From: an uncultured Clostridia bacterium
GTDB taxonomy: Bacteria; Bacillota; Clostridia; TANB77; CAG-508
DNA: 64,000 nucleotides
Reading direction: 5' to 3'
Assembly: GCA_944388805.1 (NCBI GenBank)
Contig: CALXKE010000003.1
Span: forward strand, 1-64,000
Of this stretch, positions 1 to 9,736 are shown piece by piece. The position numbers and the translations under genes are program-made. The notes below the pieces were generated by a model. It worked only from the letters and a program-made list of their open reading frames with translations. It had not been told where the DNA came from and searched no databases. How positions within the stretch are numbered: position 1 is the stretch's first letter; every line of letters starts with the position of its first letter.

Positions 1-23
1 CTAACTATTGATATTACTGGCTT

Positions 24-2768
24 TTACTGATTTCTTCCGTGGCAGTTTTTATATTTCTTACCACTTCCACATGGGCATGGGTCATTTCTTCCTACCTTTG
101 GTCCATCATTTCTAATTGTTCTATCAACATCTGTTCCAATTTTTGAACCACCATCAACACTCTTGATTGCTTCCAGTGCTGCTCCTGTAATTCTTACAGT
201 TTCTTGTCTTCTAGCCTCACCTTGTTGACGTATATTCATTAAAATTTTAGTTACATCTACTTTAATGTCTGAAATCATTTCATCAAACATATCCATACCT
301 TCGATTCTGTATTTTACAACAGGATCTTGTTGTCCATAAGCACGAAGACCAATACCATTTTTCAATTCATCCATACTGTCTATATGGTTCATCCATTTTT
401 CGTCTACTACTTTAAGCATAACAACTCTTTCAAGTTCTCTCATCTCTTCCGAACCAATTTCTGTTTCTTTTTCTACATATTTGGCATTTGCTTGTTTAAT
501 AAGTTCTTCAGAAATTTTTTCAGGTTCAGAAACATTTTCTTTAATATATGCTAACATATCAATTCCATAAGTGTTTAGAATATCTTGATTTAATGCTTCT
601 ACATTTACTTCATTGTTTTCTGGTTCTACATACATTTGAACAGTAGCTTCTGCTACAGCATGTATCATATCCATAATGTTGTCATGAATATTTTCTCCAT
701 TTAATACTTCACGCCTTTGTGCATAAATAATTTCTCTTTGTGCATTCATAACATCATCATATTTTAAGACATTTTTACGAATGGTGAAGTTTCTTCCTTC
801 TACTTTCTTTTGAGCATTTTCAACTGCTCTAGATATAAGTTTTAATTCTATTGGCATATCTTCATCTGCACCTAATGAATTATATACTTTCGTGATAGTA
901 TCTCCACCAAAGATTTTCATTAAATCATCATCTAAAGCAATATAGAATTTAGATTCACCAATGTCTCCTTGACGTCCAGAACGTCCTCTTAACTGGTTAT
1001 CAATTCTTCTTGATTCATGTCTTTCTGTTCCTATAATTTTTAATCCACCAGCATCGATAACTTTTTGTTTTTCTTCTTTAATTTGTTCCTCATATTTGTC
1101 TACTAATTCTTTAAATTGTTTTCTAGCATTTAAAATATCTTCATTGTCTGTTTCATAATAGGTGTTTGATTCTTCTATTAGCTCATGAGGGACTTTCTTT
1201 CTTCTCATTTCCTCTTTTGCTAAAAATTCACTGTTTCCACCTAAGATAATATCTGTACCACGTCCTGCCATGTTTGTTGCAATGGTTACTGCTCCAAACT
1301 TACCAGCTTGTGCAACAATCTCTGCTTCTTTTTCATGATATTTTGCATTTAATACTTCATGGTTGATACCTTCTTGTTTTAATAATTTGCTTAATTTTTC
1401 AGATTTTTCAATTGAAACTGTACCTACTAGAACTGGTTGACCTTTTTCATGACTTTCTTTGATACTTCTTACAATTGCTCTGAATTTTGCATTTTCATTT
1501 TTATATATAACATCATTTTCATCTTTACGAATCATTGGTTTATTGGTTGGTATTTCAACAACGTCTAAGTTGTAGATTTCTTCGAATTCTGCTTCTTCTG
1601 TCATTGCTGTACCTGTCATACCAGATAATTTGTCATACATTCTAAAATAGTTTTGGAATGTGATGGTTGCCAATGTTTTTGATTCATCTGCAATTTTTAC
1701 ATGCTCTTTTGCTTCAATTGCTTGATGTAATCCATTGTTGTATCTTCTTCCATACATAATACGACCTGTAAATTCATCAACAATTAATACTTCCCCATCT
1801 TTTACGATGTAGTCAATATCTTTTTTCATAACACCATGTGCTCTTAAAGCTTGGTTAACATGATGTACTAATGTTGAGTTTTCTAGGTCATTGAAGTTCT
1901 CTAAACCAAATGCTTCTTCTGCTTTTTTGATACCTTTTTGTGTTAATGATGCAGATTTTGCTTTTAAGTCTACAATATAGTCATATTTTTCATTATCTTC
2001 TGCTTGCTCATAATCTTTTACATCTTCTTCTACAATAACTTTTGGTGTTAATCTTCTAACAAAATTGTCAGCTTTTTTATATAAATCAGATGATTGGTTT
2101 GCTCTACCTGAAATAATAAGTGGTGTTCTAGCTTCATCAATCAAAATACTATCAATCTCATCGACAATGGCATAATGTAATCCTCTTTGTACTAATTGAT
2201 CTTTGTAAATAACCATATTATCTCTTAAGTAATCAAATCCAAATTCATTATTTGTACCATATGTTACATCCGCATTATATGCTTCTTGTTTTGCCTTAGG
2301 TTCCATACCAGCGATAACTAGTCCAACAGATAGTCCTAAGAATTTATATAGTTTTCCCATCCATTCACTATCTCTTTTTGCTAAGTAATCGTTTACAGTA
2401 ATAACATGAACGCCTTTTCCTTCAAGCGCATTTAAATATACTGGTAATGTTGCAACTAAAGTTTTTCCTTCACCTGTTTTCATTTCTGCAATTCTACCTT
2501 GGTGTAATACAATACCACCAATTAATTGCACATCAAAGTGTCTCATACCTAAAACTCTTTTAGAAGCTTCTCTAACAACTGCATAAGCTTCTGGTAATAT
2601 ATCATCTAATGTTTTCCCATCTGCTAATTGTTTTTTAAAATAATCTGTTTTTCCTCTTAATTCACTATCACTTAATTTTTCCATTTCTTCTTCAAGTGCA
2701 TTAATTTTAGCAACTAATGGCTTTACTCTTTTTACTTCTTTTTCACTATATGTTTTAAATAATCCCAT
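24..2768 (-). CDS. secA: SecA preprotein translocase ATPase
   Basis: SecA is the cytosolic motor that drives unfolded preproteins through the SecYEG channel using ATP. The 914-residue product is full length. Walker A (TGEGKT) is near residues 98-103 and the DEID box near 203-206. Helicase-type motor 2 and the helical scaffold follow. The C-terminus ends in the zinc-binding SEC-C motif [14 protein letters not shown]. The ATG follows an AGGAGG ribosome site about 10 bases upstream, and a strong sigma-A promoter lies at 2808-2836, so the gene is probably transcribed alone. The family is certain. Confidence 0.98.
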   Translation of the reverse strand: MGLFKTYSEKEVKRVKPLVAKINALEEEMEKLSDSELRGKTDYFKKQLADGKTLDDILPEAYAVVREASKRVLGMRHFDVQLIGGIVLHQGRIAEMKTGEGKTLVATLPVYLNALEGKGVHVITVNDYLAKRDSEWMGKLYKFLGLSVGLVIAGMEPKAKQEAYNADVTYGTNNEFGFDYLRDNMVIYKDQLVQRGLHYAIVDEIDSILIDEARTPLIISGRANQSSDLYKKADNFVRRLTPKVIVEEDVKDYEQAEDNEKYDYIVDLKAKSASLTQKGIKKAEEAFGLENFNDLENSTLVHHVNQALRAHGVMKKDIDYIVKDGEVLIVDEFTGRIMYGRRYNNGLHQAIEAKEHVKIADESKTLATITFQNYFRMYDKLSGMTGTAMTEEAEFEEIYNLDVVEIPTNKPMIRKDENDVIYKNENAKFRAIVRSIKESHEKGQPVLVGTVSIEKSEKLSKLLKQEGINHEVLNAKYHEKEAEIVAQAGKFGAVTIATNMAGRGTDIILGGNSEFLAKEEMRRKKVPHELIEESNTYYETDNEDILNARKQFKELVDKYEEQIKEEKQKVIDAGGLKIIGTERHESRRIDNQLRGRSGRQGDIGESKFYIALDDDLMKIFGGDTITKVYNSLGADEDMPIELKLISRAVENAQKKVEGRNFTIRKNVLKYDDVMNAQREIIYAQRREVLNGENIHDNIMDMIHAVAEATVQMYVEPENNEVNVEALNQDILNTYGIDMLAYIKENVSEPEKISEELIKQANAKYVEKETEIGSEEMRELERVVMLKVVDEKWMNHIDSMDELKNGIGLRAYGQQDPVVKYRIEGMDMFDEMISDIKVDVTKILMNIRQQGEARRQETVRITGAALEAIKSVDGGSKIGTDVDRTIRNDGPKVGRNDPCPCGSGKKYKNCHGRNQ

Positions 2769-2807
2769 TGTTAATCGGTCCTCCTAAGTTTATTTTTTCA
2801 CTTTGTT

Positions 2808-2836
2808 ACTATATCACTAAAATCTTTTTTTATCAA
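2808..2836 (-). promoter_or_regulatory. Sigma-A promoter of secA
   Basis: On the minus strand TTGATA (2836-2831) and TATAGT (2813-2808) are separated by exactly 17 bases and lie 40-70 bases upstream of the secA start. The family A repeat begins beyond this promoter, so it is probably not part of the secA leader. Confidence 0.7.
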
Positions 2837-2922
2837 GTGCTTTAAAGGTATTTATCTAAAAATAAAGTAAATTGCAATTAGATTTTTTTAGTCTCACATA
2901 TTTTTATATACACAACTTTAAT

Positions 2923-3066
2923 GGACAAATCTCGCTTCGCGAGAACTTTTCTCTACTTTTCTAATTTAACTATATATATTTAAGTTCTCGAAGAAGCGTA
3001 AAGATTTGTCGACGCGAAAAATTGCTATGCAATTTTTCTGTGCAACGTTGTTTTTTATTGAATAGG
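2923..3066. repeat. Family A structured intergenic repeat, copy 1
   Basis: This is one of three close copies (others at 23520-23690 and 33677-33864). It opens with GGACAAATCT, which pairs with AGATTTGTC about 85 bases later. Within that stem GAGAACTT pairs with AAGTTCTC. A short linker (GACGCG) leads to a hairpin of AAAAATTG and CAATTTTT arms, then TGTGCAACGTTG. In this copy the third, AT-rich hairpin has decayed. Together with the terminator at 3083-3116 it fills the gene-free stretch 2837-3143. No reading frame is shared among the copies. Confidence 0.8.
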
Positions 3067-3082
3067 AAAAGCAATTCGATAA

Positions 3083-3116
3083 AAAAATAAAAGCATAGTT
3101 AATGCTTTTATTTTGT
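3083..3116 (-). terminator. Intrinsic terminator after the TasA-like gene
   Basis: An AAATAAAAGCAT stem pairs with ATGCTTTTATTT around a 5-base loop. On the minus strand it is followed by a T tract. It lies about 30 bases past the stop codon of the gene at 3144-3647 and probably ends the surface-protein operon. Confidence 0.75.
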
Positions 3117-3143
3117 GTTCGATTTACTAATAAAATTCTATGC

Positions 3144-3647
3144 TTATGGTTGTTGAGGATCAGCATTTATTGTTAATCCTATTGTTGATGATTCATCTGC
3201 AGTAATTGGAGTTTTGATTAATTCTACAGTTACTGTAACTGTTGTGGTTTCTCCAGCTTGTATTGTTGATTGTTCAATATCATATGAAACATCAAAATAC
3301 TCTGTATTTGAGTTTGTAGGCTCTTCTGCTGATAATGCTGCTGCCAAATCATTGCTCGTATTTTCAATTGTATATGTTGCTGTTACTGTATCTCCCTTTG
3401 ATACTAATCCTGTAACATTCATTGTTGCTTTCAAATTATTTGATTCCGTTATTTCTGCTGTTACTTTTGATGGATCTGATACTTCTGGTGTTCCAGAAAA
3501 TATTACTGTGAAATTTGATTGTTGTGGTGTTGCTTGTGCTTGTCCAGAAATATTTAATTGTAATGTTGATATTGCTGCATATCCAATTGCTATTAATATT
3601 ATTGCTACTAATAGTACGATTCCTATTACTTTTTTATTCTTACTCAA
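3144..3647 (-). CDS. TasA/camelysin-like secreted protein with SipW-type signal
   Basis: The product is a 167-residue exported protein. A basic N-terminus is followed by a hydrophobic stretch ending IAIGYAAIS, the pattern of SipW-dependent signal peptides. The rest is a threonine-rich beta-sandwich-like domain. I chose the TTG at 3647 because AAGGAGGTGAG sits 4-5 bases upstream of it; the longer reading frame would run back into the previous gene. It is the last gene of the sipW locus, 13 bases after the DUF5305-like gene. By position it is the likely SipW substrate that could form fibres or a matrix. Naming it a TasA orthologue is inference, because the sequence is too divergent to be sure. 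Confidence 0.7.
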   Translation of the reverse strand: MSKNKKVIGIVLLVAIILIAIGYAAISTLQLNISGQAQATPQQSNFTVIFSGTPEVSDPSKVTAEITESNNLKATMNVTGLVSKGDTVTATYTIENTSNDLAAALSAEEPTNSNTEYFDVSYDIEQSTIQAGETTTVTVTVELIKTPITADESSTIGLTINADPQQP

Positions 3648-3660
3648 TTTTCTCACCTCC

Positions 3661-4791
3661 TTACTCATTGCTTTTTCTTTTTCCCTGTTTTTCTTTTCTA
3701 ATTGCACTTTCTGCTCTTAGTCTTTGTCTAATTTCTTTTGCCCCTAATATATAGGTATATAATATTCCATCTTTAATTATCATAAATTCAGTTCTATCTT
3801 CATTTTCTTCTGTGTGCATTAATATAGGTGCTTGTATTGTATCTCTTAATCCTAATATCTCATCAAATGTATTTATTTGTATTATTTTATAGTCATCTTT
3901 TCTTATTTCATCATTTGTTTTTTGAATATAATTTTTATAATTAAATAATATCATTTTTAATTGTTGGTCATACATTGTTTCTGCACTTCTTGTATCTAAT
4001 ATATATTTTATAAATCTTGCAAAAATAATTAAACCTAAAACTGCTAAAGCTATACCTACCCATAATACATATGTTATATTTTCATATTCACTTCTTTTAG
4101 AAAGTATTTCTCCTTCATTTTGAATTACATTTGCTTCGATACTTATATCTACAGTTTTTGTAGTTAATGGTATACTTAGTGTTACAACTTTGTTTTCTTT
4201 ATTTATTTGTTGTCCATCATATTGATTTGTTACATATACATATAATTCTAAGTCTAATGTGCTTGTTGTATTATTTAAATGATATAAATTAATAAATTTG
4301 TTTATTTTCTCATTATAATCATTATAGTTTATTGTTATATTTTCTGATATTTCTAAGTTTTTAGAGTTTGCTACTACTGCTTCTTTTGATACTAGTTCTT
4401 CCGATGTTTCATATATTGAGTTTGTATTTGTTCCTTCTGTTACTTTGGTTCTTGCTATTATTTTATAATTATATGTGTATTCTTGATCATTTTCTAGATT
4501 TAAATTGTATTTAAAACTTGTTTCTATGTTATCTATTAAACTGGCTATTAAATTATTATTTTCTGTTAGATATTCCTCCTCATAAAAATCATTTTCTTTC
4601 AATTTTACTTTATAATCTACTTTTGCATCTTCTGTATATTTATTATATTCGTTTTTACTTAGCATAAAGTAAGTTATTATTAATACGCCTGATAGTACTA
4701 GTAATAATAAACTCATTACTCCTAACTTTATTTTATGTTGTCTTCTCCTTTTTTGATGCATTAATATTTTTGCTTGTTCATTTTCTTCCAT
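3661..4791 (-). CDS. DUF5305-like membrane protein
   Basis: The 376-residue protein has an N-terminal membrane segment at about residues 22-43 and a second one near residues 240-262. Between them is a long extracellular region rich in beta strands and Asn/Thr. The C-terminal tail of about 110 residues is probably cytoplasmic. This resembles DUF5305 proteins, which I recall beside SipW-type signal peptidases in clostridia and archaea. It lies between sipW and the TasA-like gene, all in one direction with short gaps, so it is probably an accessory for export or assembly of the secreted partners. No catalytic residues are recognised. Confidence 0.6.
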   Translation of the reverse strand: MEENEQAKILMHQKRRRQHKIKLGVMSLLLLVLSGVLIITYFMLSKNEYNKYTEDAKVDYKVKLKENDFYEEEYLTENNNLIASLIDNIETSFKYNLNLENDQEYTYNYKIIARTKVTEGTNTNSIYETSEELVSKEAVVANSKNLEISENITINYNDYNEKINKFINLYHLNNTTSTLDLELYVYVTNQYDGQQINKENKVVTLSIPLTTKTVDISIEANVIQNEGEILSKRSEYENITYVLWVGIALAVLGLIIFARFIKYILDTRSAETMYDQQLKMILFNYKNYIQKTNDEIRKDDYKIIQINTFDEILGLRDTIQAPILMHTEENEDRTEFMIIKDGILYTYILGAKEIRQRLRAESAIRKEKQGKRKSNE

Positions 4792-4865
4792 TTAATATTC
4801 CTCCATTTCTCTAAAAAAGATATTTTTAACCTTTATTTTTCCTTTAGTTGATTCAACTAAACTAG

Positions 4866-5999
4866 CTAAACACTATTTCCTATTAAGTCGTTAATCCATA
4901 ATGTAAAGTATCCTATATATGGTATTCTTAATTTAACTTTTCCAATTATGTCTTCTCTTTTTCTATAGCCATCATCTTTTTGTTCATTCGCATCACCTTT
5001 TGTATAATATCTCATTTCTTCTCCCATTAGTCTCTGATTTTCTACTCTGTGCACTATTTTTATGCCATCTTCTATAAACACTATTATATCTCCTGTTTTT
5101 ATTTCTTCATTTTCGTCATATTTCTCATATATAATTGCATCACCTTTGTTTAGTGTGCCACTCATACTTTCTGAGCCTATTACCAATATACCTATTTTAA
5201 ATTGACATGATATTAACATGATGATTAATACTACTATTATACAAACTATTATACTTATTATGGTTTCTTTCCTTGTTTGTTTTACTGATATTATCTCTGT
5301 ATTTTTGTTATATAAATTTTCCATTAATATATATATTAAATATGGTACTAATATTTTTAATACTGACTCTAAAAAAATATATATATTGGGAGTAATAGGT
5401 ATGATATACATATATAAAGTTGTTATAATTTTATATATTATTATCGCTTTTGCATTTCTATATTTTGTTATGATATAGTTAAATAACATATTATTTGCTA
5501 TTGAAGCCATTATTATGAAACTGACTAATATAAAATAATCATTCACTGTTTTTAAATTATATATATTTGTACTTAGTATTACATCTAATATTACTAATGC
5601 TATTAAAACTATATATTTTGATATTTTATCATCTTTTAATACTATTGATTTTCTTATGATTTCTGAGGATATAATTATAACTATATATGGTATTATATAA
5701 TTTAATATCGTCCATATACTTAGTTTTACAGTGGAATAGTAAAATCCTGTAAATATTCCTAGAATATATATTCCTGCTACATAAACTATGCCTATTCCAC
5801 TTAATAAAATTGTTACTTGTCTACTATTTGTTAAACTTCTTTTATCTGTTTTTAATAATATTATGCTAACTATCATAAACATCAATAATACGATGGCTAT
5901 TATTTGTCTTGATATGACATCACTAAATATCATTGCATATATAAGAAATATTAGTAATGCTATTTCTATTACATATATTCTTAATTTTTCTTTTTTCAT
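4866..5999 (-). CDS. sipW: SipW-type signal peptidase I with multispanning N-terminal half
   Basis: The protein removes signal peptides outside the membrane. The C-terminal domain carries the signal peptidase Ser motif GSESMSGTL, with Ser278 as likely nucleophile, and IVHRV with His317 where bacterial type I enzymes usually have Lys. A conserved TKGDAN box follows. The Ser/His pair marks the SipW (ER-type) class. The first 240 residues form about seven membrane helices, much more than Bacillus SipW. Its neighbours carry SipW-like signal peptides (IGYASI and IGYAAI), which agrees with a dedicated peptidase. Confidence 0.85.
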   Translation of the reverse strand: MKKEKLRIYVIEIALLIFLIYAMIFSDVISRQIIAIVLLMFMIVSIILLKTDKRSLTNSRQVTILLSGIGIVYVAGIYILGIFTGFYYSTVKLSIWTILNYIIPYIVIIISSEIIRKSIVLKDDKISKYIVLIALVILDVILSTNIYNLKTVNDYFILVSFIIMASIANNMLFNYIITKYRNAKAIIIYKIITTLYMYIIPITPNIYIFLESVLKILVPYLIYILMENLYNKNTEIISVKQTRKETIISIIVCIIVVLIIMLISCQFKIGILVIGSESMSGTLNKGDAIIYEKYDENEEIKTGDIIVFIEDGIKIVHRVENQRLMGEEMRYYTKGDANEQKDDGYRKREDIIGKVKLRIPYIGYFTLWINDLIGNSV

Positions 6000-6051
6000 T
6001 CTCTCTTTTCCTTATTAATAATATTTTTATTATTTTGCTTTTGTTTAATTT

Positions 6052-6528
6052 TTAATTTTTGTTTGTTATATTTGTAAAATATCCTGGAGTTTCTACTGTA
6101 TCTATTCTTGCATATGTTCCATCTGTATACCCTGCATCATAGGTTGTACCATTTTCTCCTACTAATTTTGTACAGCCATTAAACATACTACCAGAATTTA
6201 TTACAGCTGATGTTGTCCAACCAGTTTTGGTTTCTTCATTATATTCACTTACATAAATTGTGGTTAGTCCACCACAACTATAAAACATATGTCCCATATC
6301 TTTTACACTACTTGTATTAAATCCACTTAAATCTAATGTAGTTAAATTATTACATCCATTAAACATAGAAGGCATATTAGTTACATTACTTGTATCAAAT
6401 CCGCTTACATCTAGTGTGCTTAATCCACTACAATTTCTAAACATATCACCCATACGAGTCACATTGCTTGTATCAAATTTGCTTACATCTAACATAGTTA
6501 AATTTACACAACCGTGAAAACATACCAC
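6052..6528 (-). CDS. C-terminal part of a BspA-like repeat protein (after a frameshift)
   Basis: This frame continues the 26-residue BspA-like repeats of 6473-8614. It holds three full repeat units and a degenerate fourth, then the typical end of the family (YARIDTVETPGYFT). Its apparent start is not preceded by a ribosome site. The repeat phase joins exactly to the upstream frame if one base is removed near 6514-6520, where a CGG interrupts the expected Ser-Gly-Cys or His-Gly-Cys codons. I read it as the detached end of one protein of about 850 residues. Sequencing error, strain-level inactivation and phase switching are all possible. Confidence 0.8.
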   Translation of the reverse strand: MVCFHGCVNLTMLDVSKFDTSNVTRMGDMFRNCSGLSTLDVSGFDTSNVTNMPSMFNGCNNLTTLDLSGFNTSSVKDMGHMFYSCGGLTTIYVSEYNEETKTGWTTSAVINSGSMFNGCTKLVGENGTTYDAGYTDGTYARIDTVETPGYFTNITNKN

Positions 6529-7770
6529 CCATGCCAGTCACATTACTTGTATCAAATCCACTTACATCTAGTGTGGTTAAACTATTACATCCAGTAAACA
6601 TACTACTCATACTAGTTACATTGCTTGTGTTCCATGAACTTACATCTAGAACTGTTAATCTATTACATCCAGCGAACATATTAGCCATAGTAGTTACATT
6701 TGTTGTATCAAATTCGCTTACTTTCAACATATTTAAACTATTACAATAATAAAACATATAACTCATATTAGTTACATTACTTGTATCAAATCCACTTACA
6801 TCCAGTGTGCTTAGTCCTCTACAGTCTACAAACATATTATTCATATAAATCACATTACTCGTATTAAATCCACTTACATCTAGTGTGCTTAGTCCACTAC
6901 AACTTTGAAACATACTACCCATAGTAGTCACATTACTTGTATCAAATCCGCCTACATCTAACACATTTAATCCACTACATCCTTGAAACATAGTACTCAT
7001 ATTAGTTACATTACTTGTATTAAACCCACTTACATCTAGTGTGCTTAATCCACTACAATTTTGAAACATAGCGTACATATCAATTACATTACTTGTATTA
7101 AATCCACTTACGTCTAGTGTACTTAGTCCATTACACCCCCTAAACATATACGCCATGTTAGTTACATTACTTGTACTAAATCCACTTACGTCTAGCATGC
7201 TTAGTTCTCTACAACCTTCAAACATATAACTCATATTATTTACATTACTTGTATTAAATCCACTTACATCTAGAACTGTTAAACTACTACAACTACCAAA
7301 CATAATAGCCATACTAGTCACGTTACTTGTATCAAATCTACTTACATCTAGTGTGCTTAATCCACTACATCCTTGAAACATAGCGTACATATTAGTCACA
7401 TTACTTGTATTAAATCCACTTACATCTAGTGTGCTTATTCCTCTACAATAGGTAAACATATTACTCATCTTGGTCACACTACTTGTATCAAATCTGCCTA
7501 CATCCAACATATTTAATCCACTACATTCTTGAAACATAGCACTCATATTAGTTACATTACTTGTATTAAACCCACTTACATCTAGTGTGCTTAATCCACT
7601 ACAATTTTGAAACATATTATCCATTAAAGTTACATTACTTGTATTAAATCCACTAACATCCAGTGTGCTTAGTCCACTACAACCGCTAAACATATAACCC
7701 ATACCAGTTACATTACTTGTATTAAATTTACTTACATCTAGAATATCTAAACTACTGCAACTATAAAACA
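6270..7770 (-). repeat. 78-bp tandem coding repeats of the BspA-like gene
   Basis: About 19 units of 78 bases (26 codons) run without spacers. Units share a core encoding LDVSGF, TSNVT and MF. Several neighbouring units differ at only a few bases, which points to recent duplication or gene conversion. Such an array can gain or lose units by slippage. Confidence 0.85.
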
Positions 7771-8614
7771 TAAACGCCATATTTGTTGTCCCTGCTGTAC
7801 TAAAATTATCAAATTCTATACTTGTTAAATTTGTTAATCCATAAAATAAATATTGCGAATTTAGATTTGTAAAAATCATTTCTTGACTTACAAATGTCAG
7901 TTCATATAAATTATTATTATCTATATCTGTATAATATCCTATAATACTTTCATCTTCTTTTTCTGAAGCATCAAATCTTGATATTATACCTTCATCTGGT
8001 TCTCTTCCTAATTTAAATGAAATTTTCTCTATTTGATTTTTGGTTTCTGCACTATTCATATATTTTCCTGTAGAATCTACACTTGTTGCCATTCTTAATC
8101 TATTTGGTTCTGAAAATTTAAAATTTATATATGATGTTAATGTATTATTTTCTGGTATTATTCCATCCTTATATTTAAATGTTATTATGATCTCTCGGCT
8201 CTCCTGTGGCCCTATTACTTGTCCTACTGTAAATCCACTGATTTCAAATTCTATGTTTGGATTATCATAAAATTCTTCATCATATAACACTCCTACAAAA
8301 GGTACACTTTCTTGGGCATTATTATATACCGTAACTTTGTATTGTATTTGTGTATTTGGATTTGTACTAGATAATTCTATTGTGCTATTCATGGTTGTTC
8401 CTATAAAATAATCTATTTGAGAAGTATTTATATTTGCATCTATATCACTTACATATTCAACATCTGTTATAAATACTCCACTTTGTACTTCTGCTACAAC
8501 TGTTCCTTTTATTTCTCCTGTAATTGAGTTTATTGATGCATATCCTATTCCTATAAACATTGTTGCTATTAATATCAAAAATAGAAATAAAATTCTTTTT
8601 CGACTTTGTTTCAT
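6473..8614 (-). CDS. BspA-like (DUF285) surface repeat protein, N-terminal part
   Basis: The protein begins with a SipW-type signal peptide (MFIGIGYASI). An N-terminal domain of about 220 residues follows, then 16 tandem 26-residue units built on LDVS, FNTSNVT and MF..C. These are the BspA/DUF285 leucine-rich-like repeats found on surface proteins of gut and oral bacteria, often linked to adhesion. The frame breaks at about 6514-6520 and ends after a short aberrant tail; the true C-terminus lies in 6052-6528. It heads the sipW locus, so its export probably depends on the neighbouring SipW. The divergent XRE gene may control it. Confidence 0.88.
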   Translation of the reverse strand: MKQSRKRILFLFLILIATMFIGIGYASINSITGEIKGTVVAEVQSGVFITDVEYVSDIDANINTSQIDYFIGTTMNSTIELSSTNPNTQIQYKVTVYNNAQESVPFVGVLYDEEFYDNPNIEFEISGFTVGQVIGPQESREIIITFKYKDGIIPENNTLTSYINFKFSEPNRLRMATSVDSTGKYMNSAETKNQIEKISFKLGREPDEGIISRFDASEKEDESIIGYYTDIDNNNLYELTFVSQEMIFTNLNSQYLFYGLTNLTSIEFDNFSTAGTTNMAFMFYSCSSLDILDVSKFNTSNVTGMGYMFSGCSGLSTLDVSGFNTSNVTLMDNMFQNCSGLSTLDVSGFNTSNVTNMSAMFQECSGLNMLDVGRFDTSSVTKMSNMFTYCRGISTLDVSGFNTSNVTNMYAMFQGCSGLSTLDVSRFDTSNVTSMAIMFGSCSSLTVLDVSGFNTSNVNNMSYMFEGCRELSMLDVSGFSTSNVTNMAYMFRGCNGLSTLDVSGFNTSNVIDMYAMFQNCSGLSTLDVSGFNTSNVTNMSTMFQGCSGLNVLDVGGFDTSNVTTMGSMFQSCSGLSTLDVSGFNTSNVIYMNNMFVDCRGLSTLDVSGFDTSNVTNMSYMFYYCNSLNMLKVSEFDTTNVTTMANMFAGCNRLTVLDVSSWNTSNVTSMSSMFTGCNSLTTLDVSGFDTSNVTGMGGMFSRLCKFNYVRCKQI

Positions 8615-8691
8615 TTACTATACTCCTTCTCCTTAGTATTTATCATGGTCTTAATTTTATTAAAAGTTGTTATTTTATAAAGTTATTGTAT

Positions 8692-8717
8692 AACAATATG
8701 TTTTAAAAAACAATATG
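8692..8717. promoter_or_regulatory. Tandem AACAATATG sites between divergent genes
   Basis: AACAATATG occurs at 8692-8700 and again at 8709-8717, 17 bases apart, inside the 187-base divergent region between the BspA-like gene and the small XRE gene. A TATTGTATAACAATA palindrome overlaps the first copy. Same-face spacing and position suggest operator sites for the XRE protein; this is inference. Confidence 0.45.
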
Positions 8718-8801
8718 CTAATTGTTTTATTTTATAATTTTTTTAGTTTTCTTTTAGTTTATGTAATTTTAAATATTTTATAAGGAAGGATCTAAAAAAA
8801 T

Positions 8802-9056
8802 ATGAAAACTCGTATAAAAAATCTTAGAGAAGATAATGATTTAACACAAAAACAATTAAGTGAATTTCTTAATATTTCACAAGTTGCATACTCTTATTAT
8901 GAACTTAATAAGAGAAATATTCCTTTGGAATTGCTATGTAAGCCAGCAGATTTTTATAATACTAGTGTTGATTATTTATTGTACAGAACCGATGAAATAA
9001 AACCTTATTTAAAAAATACCAAATATGTTGATAAAGAAATACTTACTTGTAAATAA
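8802..9056 (+). CDS. Small XRE-family transcriptional regulator
   Basis: The 84-residue protein is essentially one Cro/C1-type helix-turn-helix: IKNLREDNDLTQKQLSEFL, SQVAYSYYE and a YNTSVDYLLYRTD tail. AAGGAAGGA lies just upstream of the ATG. It is divergent from the sipW locus, with tandem 9-bp repeats between them. In Bacillus the XRE protein SinR controls the tasA-sipW operon, so a similar local regulator is plausible, but this is by analogy. A terminator follows directly. Confidence 0.85.
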   Translation: MKTRIKNLREDNDLTQKQLSEFLNISQVAYSYYELNKRNIPLELLCKPADFYNTSVDYLLYRTDEIKPYLKNTKYVDKEILTCK

Positions 9057-9102
9057 AAATAAGAACAAAAATGATTATTAAAAACAATTTTTGTTCTTAT
9101 TT
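9057..9102 (+). terminator. Terminator after the XRE gene
   Basis: AATAAGAACAAAAAT pairs with ATTTTTGTTCTTATT across an 11-base loop, and T-rich sequence follows. It begins immediately after the stop codon. Confidence 0.8.
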
Positions 9103-9179
9103 TAATTATATATTTTTAGCATAATATTTTTGCTATCACATATATTTTAATATAAATATTATCTAGAGGGGATATTTAT

Positions 9180-9728
9180 ATGTTTATATATAATTTTAAA
9201 GTAAATGGTAGTAAAATTTTTAAATATTTTTTTACAGGGATTGTAATATTAATTATTTGTATTTTAATTTTTGTTAGTATCAAACTGTTTGTTGGTGCGA
9301 AAAATGATAGAACTATTTCTAGTTGTATGCCTCAAAGTGATGTTTCTGTTATTTCTGCGAAAAACTATACCAATGTTTTGAAAGCGGTTCATGAAAATAT
9401 AGATGATTATGTTGGTGTAAAAATCCAATTTACAGGATATGTATATCGAGTATTAGATTTAACAGATACGCAATTTATATTAGCAAGAGATATGATTATT
9501 TCTTCTGATTTTCAATATGTGATTGTAGGATTTCTTTGTGAGTATGAACATGCTCAAGATTTTGCAAATGAAACATGGGTGGAATTAACAGGTGAAATTA
9601 CAAAAGGTAATTATCATGGTGATATGCCAATTGTAAAAGTAACAGAAATCAAAACAGTGGATAAACCAAATGAAGAATATGTGTATCCTCCAGATGATAC
9701 TTATATTCCTACAAGTGGTGTAATATAG
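9180..9728 (+). CDS. Membrane-anchored protein with YcgQ/DUF1980-like C-terminal domain
   Basis: The 182-residue protein has one membrane helix near residues 15-38 and an external domain. The domain reads FTGYVYR, QFILARDMI, VGFLCEY, WVELTGEI and ends EEYVYP. That string is the pattern of the C-terminal domain of YcgQ/TIGR03943 (DUF1980) proteins, usually paired with a YcgR-type permease and linked to metal handling. Here the usual N-terminal membrane half and the permease partner are missing, and the Cys pair often seen after the LAR motif is absent. A GAGGGG ribosome site precedes the ATG. Function remains unknown. Confidence 0.55.
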   Translation: MFIYNFKVNGSKIFKYFFTGIVILIICILIFVSIKLFVGAKNDRTISSCMPQSDVSVISAKNYTNVLKAVHENIDDYVGVKIQFTGYVYRVLDLTDTQFILARDMIISSDFQYVIVGFLCEYEHAQDFANETWVELTGEITKGNYHGDMPIVKVTEIKTVDKPNEEYVYPPDDTYIPTSGVI

Positions 9729-9736
9729 CTTTTATC

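Noticed and set aside
2923-3066. Leader riboswitch for secA
   Set aside because: A good secA promoter (2808-2836) lies between the element and the gene, so the element would not be in the secA transcript.
6270-7770. CRISPR-like regular repeats
   Set aside because: The 78-bp period has no spacers and is an open coding frame of BspA-like 26-residue units.
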